A DNA stretch of 64,000 nt from NCBI GenBank assembly GCA_017466345.1, contig JAFTUI010000024.1:93410-157409 (forward strand). Direction: 5' to 3'. Position 1 is the first letter of the stretch. Each line of letters starts with the position of its first letter. The notes below the pieces were generated by a model. It was not told where the DNA came from, made no database searches, and worked only from the letters and a program-made list of their open reading frames with translations. This stretch comes from Tidjanibacter sp. (GTDB lineage Bacteria > Bacteroidota > Bacteroidia > Bacteroidales > Rikenellaceae). A program made the position numbers and the translations under genes. Positions 26,255 through 36,952 of the stretch are shown here, piece after piece.

Positions 26255-27142
26255 CTACCTAAAATTTCCTTCCTCAATACTCTGCGCCAAAGCCCCATAG
26301 AGTTCCTCCGATACGGGCACAAGTGGCAGTCGAAGATTATTTTTCACAACACCCCTTATGGTAAGAGCCGCCTTCACGCCCGAAGGATTGCCCTCGGCAA
26401 AGAGCATCTTAACCGTTGGGCGTATCTTCTCGAATTTCTCGTCATTAGCTCTACTACCGCCCCTTGCTTGCTCGCCAATGAGGTCTGCAAAATAGTGTGG
26501 GAAAGCGTTAGCGGCCACCGATATAACACCCACACCGCCTGCCTGCATAATGGGCAGTGCGAGCGAGTCATCTCCCGATATGGTCAAAAATCCCTCAGGA
26601 GCACTTGTGATTATCTCCTTAATTTGCACAATGTTGCCGCTTGCCTCCTTGATAGCCACCACATTGGGGCAGTCGCGGGCAATCCTGAGCGTTGTAGCAG
26701 CCTCCATATTCACACCCGTTCTGCCGGGGACATTATAGAGAATAATTGGGCGTGGCGAACGCTCGGCAATATATTTATAGTGTTCGTAGAGTCCTCGCTG
26801 CGAGGGTTTATTGTAGAATGGTGTGACGCTCAGTATGGCATCCACGCCATCGAGGTTGGTCTGGTCTATGAGTTCCACCACCCTTGCTGTATCGTTACCA
26901 CCGACACCCACAACAAGAGGCAATCTACCCGCATTGCGAGCCTTGACAGCCCTCAACACAGCCACCCTTTCGGGCATAGCAAGCGTGGGGGTTTCGCCCG
27001 TGGTGCCCATAACAACAAGGTAGTCCACCCCACCCTCAATAACATAATCCACAAGCCTGTCGAGCGCTGCATAATCCACCTCGCCCGAATCGGTAAAGGG
27101 GGTAACAAGCGCAACGCCAAGTCCACTGAGTCTATCTTTCAT
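26255..27142 (-). CDS. dapA: 4-hydroxy-tetrahydrodipicolinate synthase
   Basis: A 295-residue TIM-barrel lyase of the lysine/diaminopimelate pathway. It condenses pyruvate with aspartate semialdehyde. Key residues are visible: GTTGETPTL, the Tyr in IILYNVPGRTGVN, and the Schiff-base Lys in NVVAIKEASGN, followed by ISGDDSL. I start at the ATG at 27142 (MKDRLSGLG). A GTG five codons upstream is possible. It follows the ligA reading frame by about 56 bases and is followed closely by the DUF4919 gene. Confidence 0.96.
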   Translation of the reverse strand: MKDRLSGLGVALVTPFTDSGEVDYAALDRLVDYVIEGGVDYLVVMGTTGETPTLAMPERVAVLRAVKARNAGRLPLVVGVGGNDTARVVELIDQTNLDGVDAILSVTPFYNKPSQRGLYEHYKYIAERSPRPIILYNVPGRTGVNMEAATTLRIARDCPNVVAIKEASGNIVQIKEIITSAPEGFLTISGDDSLALPIMQAGGVGVISVAANAFPHYFADLIGEQARGGSRANDEKFEKIRPTVKMLFAEGNPSGVKAALTIRGVVKNNLRLPLVPVSEELYGALAQSIEEGNFR

Positions 27143-27198
27143 ATCTATTCTCTTCACTTTAATTCCGAAGTTTAGGTCACAAAAATATATTTTTTCGT

Positions 27199-29394
<2,196 letters not shown>

Positions 29395-29435
29395 TTATAA
29401 TTGCAGAAAATTTTGAGCAAATAAAGTAAAGAGAT

Positions 29436-29759
29436 ATGACAACGAAAGTAGTTAAAAGACGCTCCGTAGTGAGTTTTGCAAACCTTCCCGAGGAGTTGCA
29501 GGAGGCTGTTAAGAAGTTGTACCCCTATGGCTATAACGAGGCGATGATGCGTATCGAGAAACCCAATGGCGACTTTTTCTACGCCGTACCTTTCGAGACT
29601 GACGAGGTTAGTTACTTGGTCAAGGTAGCGGTCAAGATTGACGACCACATCGAGGAAGAGGAGGATAAGGACTATTATAGCGATGACCTCAAAGGCGCGG
29701 ACGAGTTTGCCGACAACGAAGAGGACGAAGATATAGACAACCTGAGGGATGAAATCTAA
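29436..29759 (+). CDS. Small acidic protein, unknown function
   Basis: A 107-residue cytoplasmic protein divergent from ligA. The first 70 residues look folded (FANLPEELQEAVKKLYPYGY, then FFYAVPFETDEVSYLVKVAV). The last 35 are strongly acidic and probably disordered. Similar small acidic proteins occur in Bacteroidales, but I know of no function. A strong terminator follows immediately, so the gene is monocistronic. Confidence 0.82.
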   Translation: MTTKVVKRRSVVSFANLPEELQEAVKKLYPYGYNEAMMRIEKPNGDFFYAVPFETDEVSYLVKVAVKIDDHIEEEEDKDYYSDDLKGADEFADNEEDEDIDNLRDEI

Positions 29760-29760
29760 C

Positions 29761-29793
29761 AAAAAACGCCACCGATTGCTCGGTGGCGTTTTT
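29761..29793 (+). terminator. Rho-independent terminator
   Basis: Arms AACGCCACCG and CGGTGGCGTT with a 7-base loop and trailing T run begin just after the stop of the small acidic gene. Confidence 0.9.
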
Positions 29794-29855
29794 ATTTCCC
29801 CGCCTTGCCACGACTGCCATAGGCAGGCGGTTGGCATCTACCGCTCTTCGAAGTG

Positions 29856-29887
29856 TGGTGCAAAAAGCACCCACAAGGCACCGCTCG
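29856..29887 (+). repeat. Dispersed intergenic repeat, copy A (partial)
   Basis: The motif TGGTGCAAAAAGCACCCAC followed by AAGGCAC recurs nearly unchanged at 34257-34287 and, with changes, at 40799-40830. GTGCAAAAAGCAC is itself a small palindrome. It lies in the roughly 295-base gap before the small peptide gene. The rest of that gap is AT-rich promoter-like sequence with TACCTTTG at 29942-29949. Confidence 0.6.
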
Positions 29888-30054
29888 TTAAAATTTTGCA
29901 AAAAATTTGCGCCTTATATATAAATATATGTAAAAAAGTTATACCTTTGCGGCAGAGCGCGCAAAGGAAAAGCGCAACTGCCACACTTATAGCAAGATAA
30001 ACAAAAACAACAATATATTAACAAACAATTTTTTACCACAACAAACAAAAAACA

Positions 30055-30207
30055 ATGAAAAAACAGTACAACGAACCTCAAATCTACGTTGAGAACGTAG
30101 TAGTAGAGAACGGAATTGCCGTTTCGCCCGTTTGGGGCGACTATGGTGCCGCAGGTATGAGTGGCAACGAAGATGATGGCTATGTAGATTCTTATGGTGA
30201 TTTTTAA
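30055..30207 (+). CDS. 50-residue peptide upstream of the secreted nuclease
   Basis: A 50-codon gene, ATG at 30055 and TAA at 30205. It starts MKKQYNEPQIYVENVVVENG and ends in an acidic, Gly/Tyr/Asp-rich tail. Short proteins with this MKK-x-Y-x-x-P-x-I-x-V start often precede surface-protein genes in Bacteroidales, as far as I can recall, but their function is unknown. No signal peptide is visible. It lies 13 bases before the lipoprotein gene at 30221 and the two probably share a transcript starting near 29942. Confidence 0.65.
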   Translation: MKKQYNEPQIYVENVVVENGIAVSPVWGDYGAAGMSGNEDDGYVDSYGDF

Positions 30208-30220
30208 TTCTATTGCAGTT

Positions 30221-32908
30221 ATGAAGAAACTTATGAAATCTTTGATGCTTTTTGCAGCAGCTGCAATGGCATTGACCTCGTGCGAGAACGAGGCTATGAA
30301 CGAGGGTATTGAGGCTAATGATACCTACACTATGAATTTTGTTGCCGGTGCACCCGAGAGCAAGACTTCGGTGAATATTGCAGACAATATCGCGACTTTC
30401 TCGTGGGCAGAGGAGGGTGAGACCTTCACTTTCGTACAGAACACCGCCGAAGGTTTGAAGAAGGGCACGGCTGTGACTTTCAACTACAACGAAGGCTTGG
30501 CAGAGATTACCGCAACTTTCACTGAGGCTACCAGCCCCATTGTTGCAGTTTATCCCGAGGCTGCTTGGGTTACCAATGAGAATACCAACTACAACAAGAT
30601 TAAACTCATTGTTCCCAGCGACCAAGACATCCTCGTTGGCACTTTCGACCCCAATGCAGACCTTTTGGTTTCGAAAGAGGTAACTCCCGAGAATACTACC
30701 GACACCCATTTATTGGAGTTTGCTCGTTTGGTTGCAGTTGGTAAGATGACTATCAAAAACCTTCCCGTTGAAGGTACTGAGGTTATCGAGAAAGTAAATT
30801 TCTCCATCGACAGCGAGAACGCTCTTAGCGGTCGCCTCTATATCGACCTTGAAACAGCTGAGGTTAGCGAGTGGGGATATTACGGTCAGGCAAACAAGTA
30901 TGTAAACCTCGTAGATGGTAATGTAACCGCAGCCGCCGAGAATGAGTTCTTCTTTACTTGTATGCCCGCAACTGTTGCAGCCGGCGAGACTTTCACTGTT
31001 GAGGTTACCACTAATGTTGCAACCTACACCCACAGTGTAACTATCCCCGAGGGTAAATCTATCGACTTCACATCGGGTCGCGTTAGCGCATTTGGCGTAA
31101 ATATGCAGGTTGCAGAACGAGTTGCAAACACCGCCATCGCTCTGCCTTGGACTGAGAGTTTCGACAATGAGGAGGCTGTTAGCAAATACGATACTACCAA
31201 TGGTGGTGGCACTACCGCATTTTATGCCGAGGCGCTTGCTGGTGGTACAACAGGCGAGATTCTGATTGCCAAAAGTGATGGTTCTATGACCGCAACCATC
31301 GCTTCGGATGGTACTGCCAAGACTCTCTACTTCTGGTTCAAGAGCAACAAGGACTTTATCGAGGTATCTTCCGCAACCGAGAATGTGACTATCAACAAAG
31401 TTAATAGCAAATACTACACTATTACTCTTGCAGAGGGTGTTAAGCAGTTCAAACTGACTTTGACCAATAGTAATAGTGGCAATGCTCGTGTTGATGACAT
31501 CGTTTTGACTACCGAGGCTCCTGCAATTGAGAGCATCACTCTTGACGGTGCAAAAACATCGTTCACTGTTGGCGACGCATTCACTTCCGAAGGTCTTACC
31601 GTCACAGCTGTTTACTCCAACGGTGCAACCGAAGATGTTACCGCATCGGCTGCCGTAGATAGCAGCGCAGTTGATATGAACACCGCTGACGACTACACCG
31701 TAACCGTTGCCTATGGGGGCAAGACCGCTAACTACACCATTACCGTTAGCAAGCCAAGTGCAGTACAAACCAAGACTGTCACCTACACTGTAACTTCAAG
31801 TTCGGCTGTATCTGTAAGTGGCGAGGCTCCCACTGGTGCAAGTGCAACCTACCAATCGACATACAATACTAAGTGCCAATTGACCAACGGTAATAGTATG
31901 ACACTCACGTTGTCTAACTACGCAGGTGTGAAGATTACTGGTCTTACTATGAGTATGAAGTCCAACTCATCCAAAGGTGCTGGTAACTACTCAATGAATG
32001 TGGGCAATACTACGATTTCCTCGATTGCAACGGCTAAATTCAATACTGCATCTTGGAACGGAGCTTGGTCGACATCGTATGTAGATGTTACTCCCTCTGT
32101 TACCGCGACCACCGTTGGTGCTGATAAGAACATCGTTATTACCATTGCTGCTACTGAAAACTCTTTGTACTGCCAAAGTTTCACTTTGACCTACGAGGTC
32201 GGTGGTACTTCCGGTGGTGGCAGCGAGACTCCCGATCCCGAGCCTACTAAGTTGGATACTCCTACCAACTTGCAGGTGGAAACAAACGAACTCGAAGTTA
32301 GTTTGTCATGGACTGGCTCTGCTAATGCTACATCTTACTATGTAACTTGTGGCGACAAGAACACGACAGTAGATACAACAAGCGCTCAGTTCACAATGGA
32401 GGCTGCTGGCACTTACAATATTACAGTAGTAGCTAAGGCAGATGGTTACACAGACTCTGATGCACTCAATGGCTCTGCAAATGTAACCGAAAGCACCGGT
32501 GGTGGCGATGTTACTACTCCTTCCGAGCAGACAGTGGAGATGGATATTAAAGGTACGACTGGTACTTTGGCGAGCGACAGCAGTTACATCACTTGGACAA
32601 GTGGCGATGTTACCTTTACTAATACAAAAGGTAGCACTGCGATCCGCACATCAGATAGTTCCCACTACCGTGCATACGAAGGAAGCGGTATAACTATCAG
32701 TGTTGCAGAGGGTACCATTTCTAAGGTTGTTATTACTTGCGTTAATAACAACTACCAAACTGTGATGAAAACCTCGTTCACAAACGCAGGATATACCGTT
32801 AGCACAAGTGGTACTACCGTAACCGTAACTGGTAGTGGTAGCTCGTTTACTGCAACCGCATCTGCCCAGACTCGTCTTAGCAAAATTGAAGTAACCTACA
32901 CCAAATGA
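30221..32908 (+). CDS. Multidomain lipoprotein, N-terminal part of a split secreted nuclease
   Basis: An 895-residue lipoprotein. I start at the ATG at 30221 because it gives a lipoprotein signal (LMKSLMLFAAAAMALTSC). A fimbrillin-like beta domain (about 30-300) is followed by a carbohydrate-binding-like beta region, a bacterial Ig-like Big_3 domain near 445-520 (ITLDGAKTSFTVGDAFTSEG), further beta domains joined by Gly/Ser/Pro linkers, and an FN3-like module. It stops at a TGA (32906-32908), but the same frame continues through a Gly-rich linker into a nuclease domain. The protein therefore appears to be the front of a longer ancestral polypeptide. Confidence 0.85.
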   Translation: MKKLMKSLMLFAAAAMALTSCENEAMNEGIEANDTYTMNFVAGAPESKTSVNIADNIATFSWAEEGETFTFVQNTAEGLKKGTAVTFNYNEGLAEITATFTEATSPIVAVYPEAAWVTNENTNYNKIKLIVPSDQDILVGTFDPNADLLVSKEVTPENTTDTHLLEFARLVAVGKMTIKNLPVEGTEVIEKVNFSIDSENALSGRLYIDLETAEVSEWGYYGQANKYVNLVDGNVTAAAENEFFFTCMPATVAAGETFTVEVTTNVATYTHSVTIPEGKSIDFTSGRVSAFGVNMQVAERVANTAIALPWTESFDNEEAVSKYDTTNGGGTTAFYAEALAGGTTGEILIAKSDGSMTATIASDGTAKTLYFWFKSNKDFIEVSSATENVTINKVNSKYYTITLAEGVKQFKLTLTNSNSGNARVDDIVLTTEAPAIESITLDGAKTSFTVGDAFTSEGLTVTAVYSNGATEDVTASAAVDSSAVDMNTADDYTVTVAYGGKTANYTITVSKPSAVQTKTVTYTVTSSSAVSVSGEAPTGASATYQSTYNTKCQLTNGNSMTLTLSNYAGVKITGLTMSMKSNSSKGAGNYSMNVGNTTISSIATAKFNTASWNGAWSTSYVDVTPSVTATTVGADKNIVITIAATENSLYCQSFTLTYEVGGTSGGGSETPDPEPTKLDTPTNLQVETNELEVSLSWTGSANATSYYVTCGDKNTTVDTTSAQFTMEAAGTYNITVVAKADGYTDSDALNGSANVTESTGGGDVTTPSEQTVEMDIKGTTGTLASDSSYITWTSGDVTFTNTKGSTAIRTSDSSHYRAYEGSGITISVAEGTISKVVITCVNNNYQTVMKTSFTNAGYTVSTSGTTVTVTGSGSSFTATASAQTRLSKIEVTYTK

Positions 32909-32962
32909 GGTGCATCCGGCGGGGGCGCCGGGGGTGAAGAGCCTACACCTACCCAGACAGTC

Positions 32963-34042
32963 TTGATAGGCGAGATGGGTAAAAGCATCGATGCAACTTA
33001 CGCATTTGTGAGTGCGTACTGTTATGACGAATATGCCAAAAGCGTGAACCCTACTTCGGTAGGGTTCCGCTACGGCACATCGGCAGGCGATCTCAGCCTC
33101 AGCGAAGAGGCAGGTCTGAGCGATGACGGAACATACTTCGATGCTACTCTGACGGAGCTCAGTGCTAACACCACATACTACTATCAGGCGTGGGCTGTGG
33201 CAAGTGATGGTAACACCTACACAAGTGATATTTACAATTTCACAACCCTCAGCGCATCGCAAAGTAGCGACCCCGTAGACGGAACGCAGCCCGACTGGTG
33301 GGAGGTGCCCGCAGCAATGAGTGGCACTAACCTCTATGTCAACACTCTCTTCTATGGCGGAGAAAGAAACTACACCATAGCCTACGACAAAGAGGACTAC
33401 ACCACTTATTGGGTGGCTTATCCTCTCAACAGTAGTCATATGGGCTCGCTCTCGCGACCAGGCAGTTGGAGTTTCGACCCCAATCTGGACGAGAGCTACC
33501 AAGTAGACCTTTGCAGTCATTCGTACAGCGGCAACTATTCGAGGGGACACCTTATACCAAACTCCTCGCGCAACAACATAAAAGGTATGCAGTTGCAGAC
33601 TTTCCACGTTACCAACTCCGTACCTCAGCTCCAAGATAAATTCAATGGCAGCATCTGGAACGCACTCGAACAAGCAGTGCAAGGTATTGCCGAAAAGGAA
33701 GAAATCTATGTTGTGACGGGTACTGCTTTGCAGAAGGTGGGAGTCAACGAAAACATCTCCTACACAAAAGCAAAGGACGACACCAAGAGCGTGCCGGTGC
33801 CAAACTACTTCTACAAGGTGGTGCTCAAAGTCGAGACAAGCGGCTCGACAGTTACCTCTGCCTCGGCAATTGGTTTCTGGTTTGTGCACCAAAACTATTC
33901 CGACTCCCTCTACGCAAACTATGCAGTGAGTGTGGACCAAATCGAGGAGTGGACGGGTATGGATTTCTTCGTGAATCTTCCCGACAGTGTAGAGAGTGCC
34001 GCAGAGGCAAACAGCAGTTGGGACACATTCCAAAATTTCTAA
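32963..34042 (+). CDS. DNA/RNA non-specific endonuclease, C-terminal part of split protein
   Basis: A 359-residue segment in the same frame as the preceding lipoprotein. The codons from 32909 to 32962 read as a Gly-rich linker (GASGGGAGGEEPTPTQT), so no new start is needed if the TGA is read through. The first 110 residues form an FN3-like module. The rest is a NUC1-type bba-metal nuclease with the motif YSRGHLIPNSSRN, where His is the general base and the usual DRGH is SRGH, plus FHVTNSVPQ for metal binding. On its own it lacks a signal peptide, so independent translation would leave it in the cytoplasm. Confidence 0.85.
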   Translation: MIGEMGKSIDATYAFVSAYCYDEYAKSVNPTSVGFRYGTSAGDLSLSEEAGLSDDGTYFDATLTELSANTTYYYQAWAVASDGNTYTSDIYNFTTLSASQSSDPVDGTQPDWWEVPAAMSGTNLYVNTLFYGGERNYTIAYDKEDYTTYWVAYPLNSSHMGSLSRPGSWSFDPNLDESYQVDLCSHSYSGNYSRGHLIPNSSRNNIKGMQLQTFHVTNSVPQLQDKFNGSIWNALEQAVQGIAEKEEIYVVTGTALQKVGVNENISYTKAKDDTKSVPVPNYFYKVVLKVETSGSTVTSASAIGFWFVHQNYSDSLYANYAVSVDQIEEWTGMDFFVNLPDSVESAAEANSSWDTFQNF

Positions 34043-34063
34043 AACTCCCTTTGAGGGTTACAC

Positions 34064-34100
34064 AAAAAAACTCTTCCGAAATCTCGGAAGAGTTTTTTTT
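34064..34100 (+). terminator. Terminator after the nuclease
   Basis: Arms AAACTCTTCCGA and TCGGAAGAGTTT followed by eight T residues. Confidence 0.9.
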
Positions 34101-34180
34101 GTTTACACACGCCCCGCCTCTGGGTTTCGACCATCTCCCCCTAACTCAGGGGGAGTGTGGTTGTGCGAGTGGGTTTTGTG

Positions 34181-34287
34181 GAGGGATTTTTGTGCCAAAC
34201 AAGAGAGCGAGTCCGCAGTTTACAAGGCGTAAATGAGGAACTCGCTCTTTGAAGTTTGGTGCAAAAAGCACCCACAAGGCACACTCG
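34181..34287 (+). repeat. Dispersed intergenic repeat, copy B
   Basis: This copy contains GAGGGATTTTTGTGCC, then TTTACAAGGCGTAAATGAG, then TGGTGCAAAAAGCACCCAC with AAGGCACACTCG. All three blocks recur at 40794-40903 in a different order, and the last block at 29856. Its right end runs into the hydF stop region. Confidence 0.65.
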
Positions 34288-34288
34288 C

Positions 34289-35488
34289 CTACGGAAATGC
34301 TACCATATCCAAAATACCCTGCAAGTGCGCAATGGCAAATCCGTAGTTGGTCATCGGCACACTCTGGCTCTCGGCAGTAGCAAGGCGCGAGAGAACGTGG
34401 CGGCGTGTGAACATACAAGCTCCACAGTGTATCACAAGGTCGTAGGGGGTAAGGTCCTCAGGGAAGTCCGCACCGCCCACAACATCCACTCGCAACCCCT
34501 CGCCCACCCTGCGGCGTAGCATTGCGGGGAGTTTAACCCTGCCAATATCCTCGCTCTGGGGTGCGTGGGTGCAAGCCTCAGCAATAAGCACGCGCGACTG
34601 TACGGTAAGGCTATCGATGACCTTAGCGCCCTTCATAAACGCCTCCCTATCTCCCTTACTGCACGCCAGCAACACCGAAAAAGAGGTCAGCAGAGTGCCC
34701 TCGGGCACCCTCTGGGCAACGTAGCCAAAGACCTGCGAGTCGGTAATAATCAGTTTAGGATTCGCCGACAATCCCCTCAGCGTACTTTCCAACTCCTCGG
34801 GTTGGCAGCAGGTGGGGATGGCGTGCTTATCGAGCAGTTCGCGCAGGGTTTGCACCTGGGGCAATATGAGTCTACCCTTCGGGGCGCTCTCGTCCTGTGG
34901 CATAACGAGCACCACCCTATCGCCCGCATCAACAAGCGAACCCGTAAGGCTCTCGGAAGCATCCGACTTGGAGCCCCTATGCGACACAAGCGACTCCACA
35001 ACAGCCCCAATACCTATATTATTAGTAGCACTCACCAGCAGTGGGCGCACACCAAGCTCTCGCTCCACACGCCCCACACGCTCGGCAGGCGAAATGAGCA
35101 TATCGCACTTACCCAGCACCACAACTACGGGCACCCTACGCTCCGCAAAGCGTTCCACAAGTCCCCGTTCAAGCCCATAGTCCTCCTCGGCACCGCACAC
35201 CACAACCGCCATATCGCATCTGTCGGCTGCACGCATCGTCTGCTCGCGGCGCATCTCGCCCAGAGGGCTACTATCGTCAATGCCTGCTGTGTCTATCAGC
35301 ACACAAGCTCCGAGTGCTCCAATTTCCATACTCTTTACGACCGAGTCGGTAGTTGTGCCCGCAACATCGCTCACAATAGCCACACTCTGGCCCGCTATGG
35401 CGTTGATAAGAGATGATTTACCCACATTGCAACGACCAAAAAAGCCGATGTGGGTGCGCAAAGATTGAGGTGTAGTGTTCATAGTCAT
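34289..35488 (-). CDS. hydF: [FeFe]-hydrogenase maturation GTPase HydF
   Basis: A 399-residue scaffold GTPase that assembles the 2Fe subcluster and delivers it to the hydrogenase. The N-terminal GTPase domain shows the P-loop GRCNVGKSSLIN, the switch DVAGTTTDSVVKSM, DTAGIDD and GKCD. The C-terminal Fe-S domain has the ligand pattern CxH (EACTHAPQSED) and HCxxC (VIHCGACMFTRR). It lies 21 bases after hydG and completes the hydE-hydG-hydF order. A second ATG two codons in (35482) is equally possible. Confidence 0.96.
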   Translation of the reverse strand: MTMNTTPQSLRTHIGFFGRCNVGKSSLINAIAGQSVAIVSDVAGTTTDSVVKSMEIGALGACVLIDTAGIDDSSPLGEMRREQTMRAADRCDMAVVVCGAEEDYGLERGLVERFAERRVPVVVVLGKCDMLISPAERVGRVERELGVRPLLVSATNNIGIGAVVESLVSHRGSKSDASESLTGSLVDAGDRVVLVMPQDESAPKGRLILPQVQTLRELLDKHAIPTCCQPEELESTLRGLSANPKLIITDSQVFGYVAQRVPEGTLLTSFSVLLACSKGDREAFMKGAKVIDSLTVQSRVLIAEACTHAPQSEDIGRVKLPAMLRRRVGEGLRVDVVGGADFPEDLTPYDLVIHCGACMFTRRHVLSRLATAESQSVPMTNYGFAIAHLQGILDMVAFP

Positions 35489-35509
35489 AAATCTCTGTTG
35501 TTCTGCAAC

Positions 35510-36931
35510 TTAAAACCTAAAATCGCGCTCGCCCTGCTCTATCTTCGCAAGGTTTTCGGTAGCAATGCGTCTAACCTTCTGGTGGGGCACACGTTCCAGC
35601 TCCTCGGCAATAACTTTCAAGCCGAGGCGCAGTGTTTCGGGCGAAGCGTAGTCCATAAGATACTCTTTGAGGGTCATCAGTGCGTTAGGCTGGCAACAGT
35701 TGGCAATCTGACCGCTCTTGACGAGTGACATAAACCTATCGCCCGTGCGTCCCTCACGGTAGCAGGCTGTACAAAAGCTCGGCACATAGCCCAGCCTCAG
35801 CAGCCACCCGACAACCTCATCGAGTGTGCGGTGGTCGCTAACATCGAATTGTGCTGTCTGCTGGCTCTCCGTCTCATTGCCATCGGCATAGCCTCCCACG
35901 CCCGTATTTGAACCACCACTGAGTTGCGACACGCCCAACTCCAACACCCTCTCGCGCGAGGCTTGGCTCTCACGGGTGGAGATAATCATTCCCGTATAGG
36001 GCACCGCAATGCGGATGACAGCCACCATCTTGTGGAAAATCTCGTCAGGCACTGCGTCTTTGAAGTCGGCAACATCTATATCGTCTGCGGGGCAGATGCG
36101 GGGCACACTAATAGTGTGAGGGCCTACGCCAAACCTTGCCTCCAAGTGCTCGGCGTGCATCAATAGGCCCACAAAGTCGTAGCGGTAGCTCTCCAAGCCA
36201 AAGAGCACTCCGATACCCACATCGTCAATGCCGCCCTCCATAGCCCTATCCATAGCCTCCGTATGCCAAGCGTAGTTGCTCTTGGGACCGCGCGGGTGGA
36301 GCCTTTCGTAGCGCTCCTTATGATATGTCTCTTGGAATAATATGTAGGTACCAATGCCGGCGTCTTTCAGTCGGCGGTAGTTCTCGACAGTTGTGGCAGC
36401 TATATTGACATTTACCCTGCGTATAGCACCGTTCTTGTGCTTTATGGAGTAGATGGTCTTGATGCTCTCCAAAATATACTCCAAAGGGTTGTGGAGTGGG
36501 TCCTCGCCTGCCTCCAAAGCCAAACGCTTGTGTCCCATATCCTGCAACGCCACCACCTCGCGTGCAATCTCCTCCTGAGTGAGTTTACGGCGTGGGATGG
36601 TCTTGTTGGCAATATGGTAGGGGCAGTAGGTGCAACTATTCACACAGTAGTTGGAGAGGTACAGAGGGGCAAACATCACAATCCTATTGCCATAGAACCT
36701 CTGTTTAATCTCCTTTGCGAGCGCAAACATCCGCTCCGTAAGGTCGGGCTCCTCGCACTCCACAAGCACTGCTGCCTCGCGGTGCGTGAGTCCCTTGCAC
36801 TCCTCAGCCTTGCTTATGATACTCTCTATGAGAGCCCTATTGTTCTTATTCGCCTCGGCATACTCCATTGTGGCGAGAATCTCGCTATGGGAGATAAACT
36901 CCTCGGCAACATTGGACTTCGGGTTATACAT
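35510..36931 (-). CDS. hydG: [FeFe]-hydrogenase maturase HydG
   Basis: A 473-residue radical SAM tyrosine lyase that makes the CO and CN ligands of the H-cluster. The radical SAM cluster motif is NYCVNSCTYCPYH (CxxxCxxC). The C-terminal auxiliary-cluster motif is CTACYREGRTGDRFM with the following Cys pair in IANCCQP. This C-terminal extension and length separate it from the ThiH tyrosine lyase. It lies between hydE and hydF with short gaps on both sides. Confidence 0.96.
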   Translation of the reverse strand: MYNPKSNVAEEFISHSEILATMEYAEANKNNRALIESIISKAEECKGLTHREAAVLVECEEPDLTERMFALAKEIKQRFYGNRIVMFAPLYLSNYCVNSCTYCPYHIANKTIPRRKLTQEEIAREVVALQDMGHKRLALEAGEDPLHNPLEYILESIKTIYSIKHKNGAIRRVNVNIAATTVENYRRLKDAGIGTYILFQETYHKERYERLHPRGPKSNYAWHTEAMDRAMEGGIDDVGIGVLFGLESYRYDFVGLLMHAEHLEARFGVGPHTISVPRICPADDIDVADFKDAVPDEIFHKMVAVIRIAVPYTGMIISTRESQASRERVLELGVSQLSGGSNTGVGGYADGNETESQQTAQFDVSDHRTLDEVVGWLLRLGYVPSFCTACYREGRTGDRFMSLVKSGQIANCCQPNALMTLKEYLMDYASPETLRLGLKVIAEELERVPHQKVRRIATENLAKIEQGERDFRF

Positions 36932-36952
36932 ATCTTTATCTATTTTTTGCGG

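Noticed and set aside
32651-34033. Long minus-strand open frame opposite the nuclease
   Set aside because: It is antisense to a well-supported nuclease domain and has no recognisable motif.
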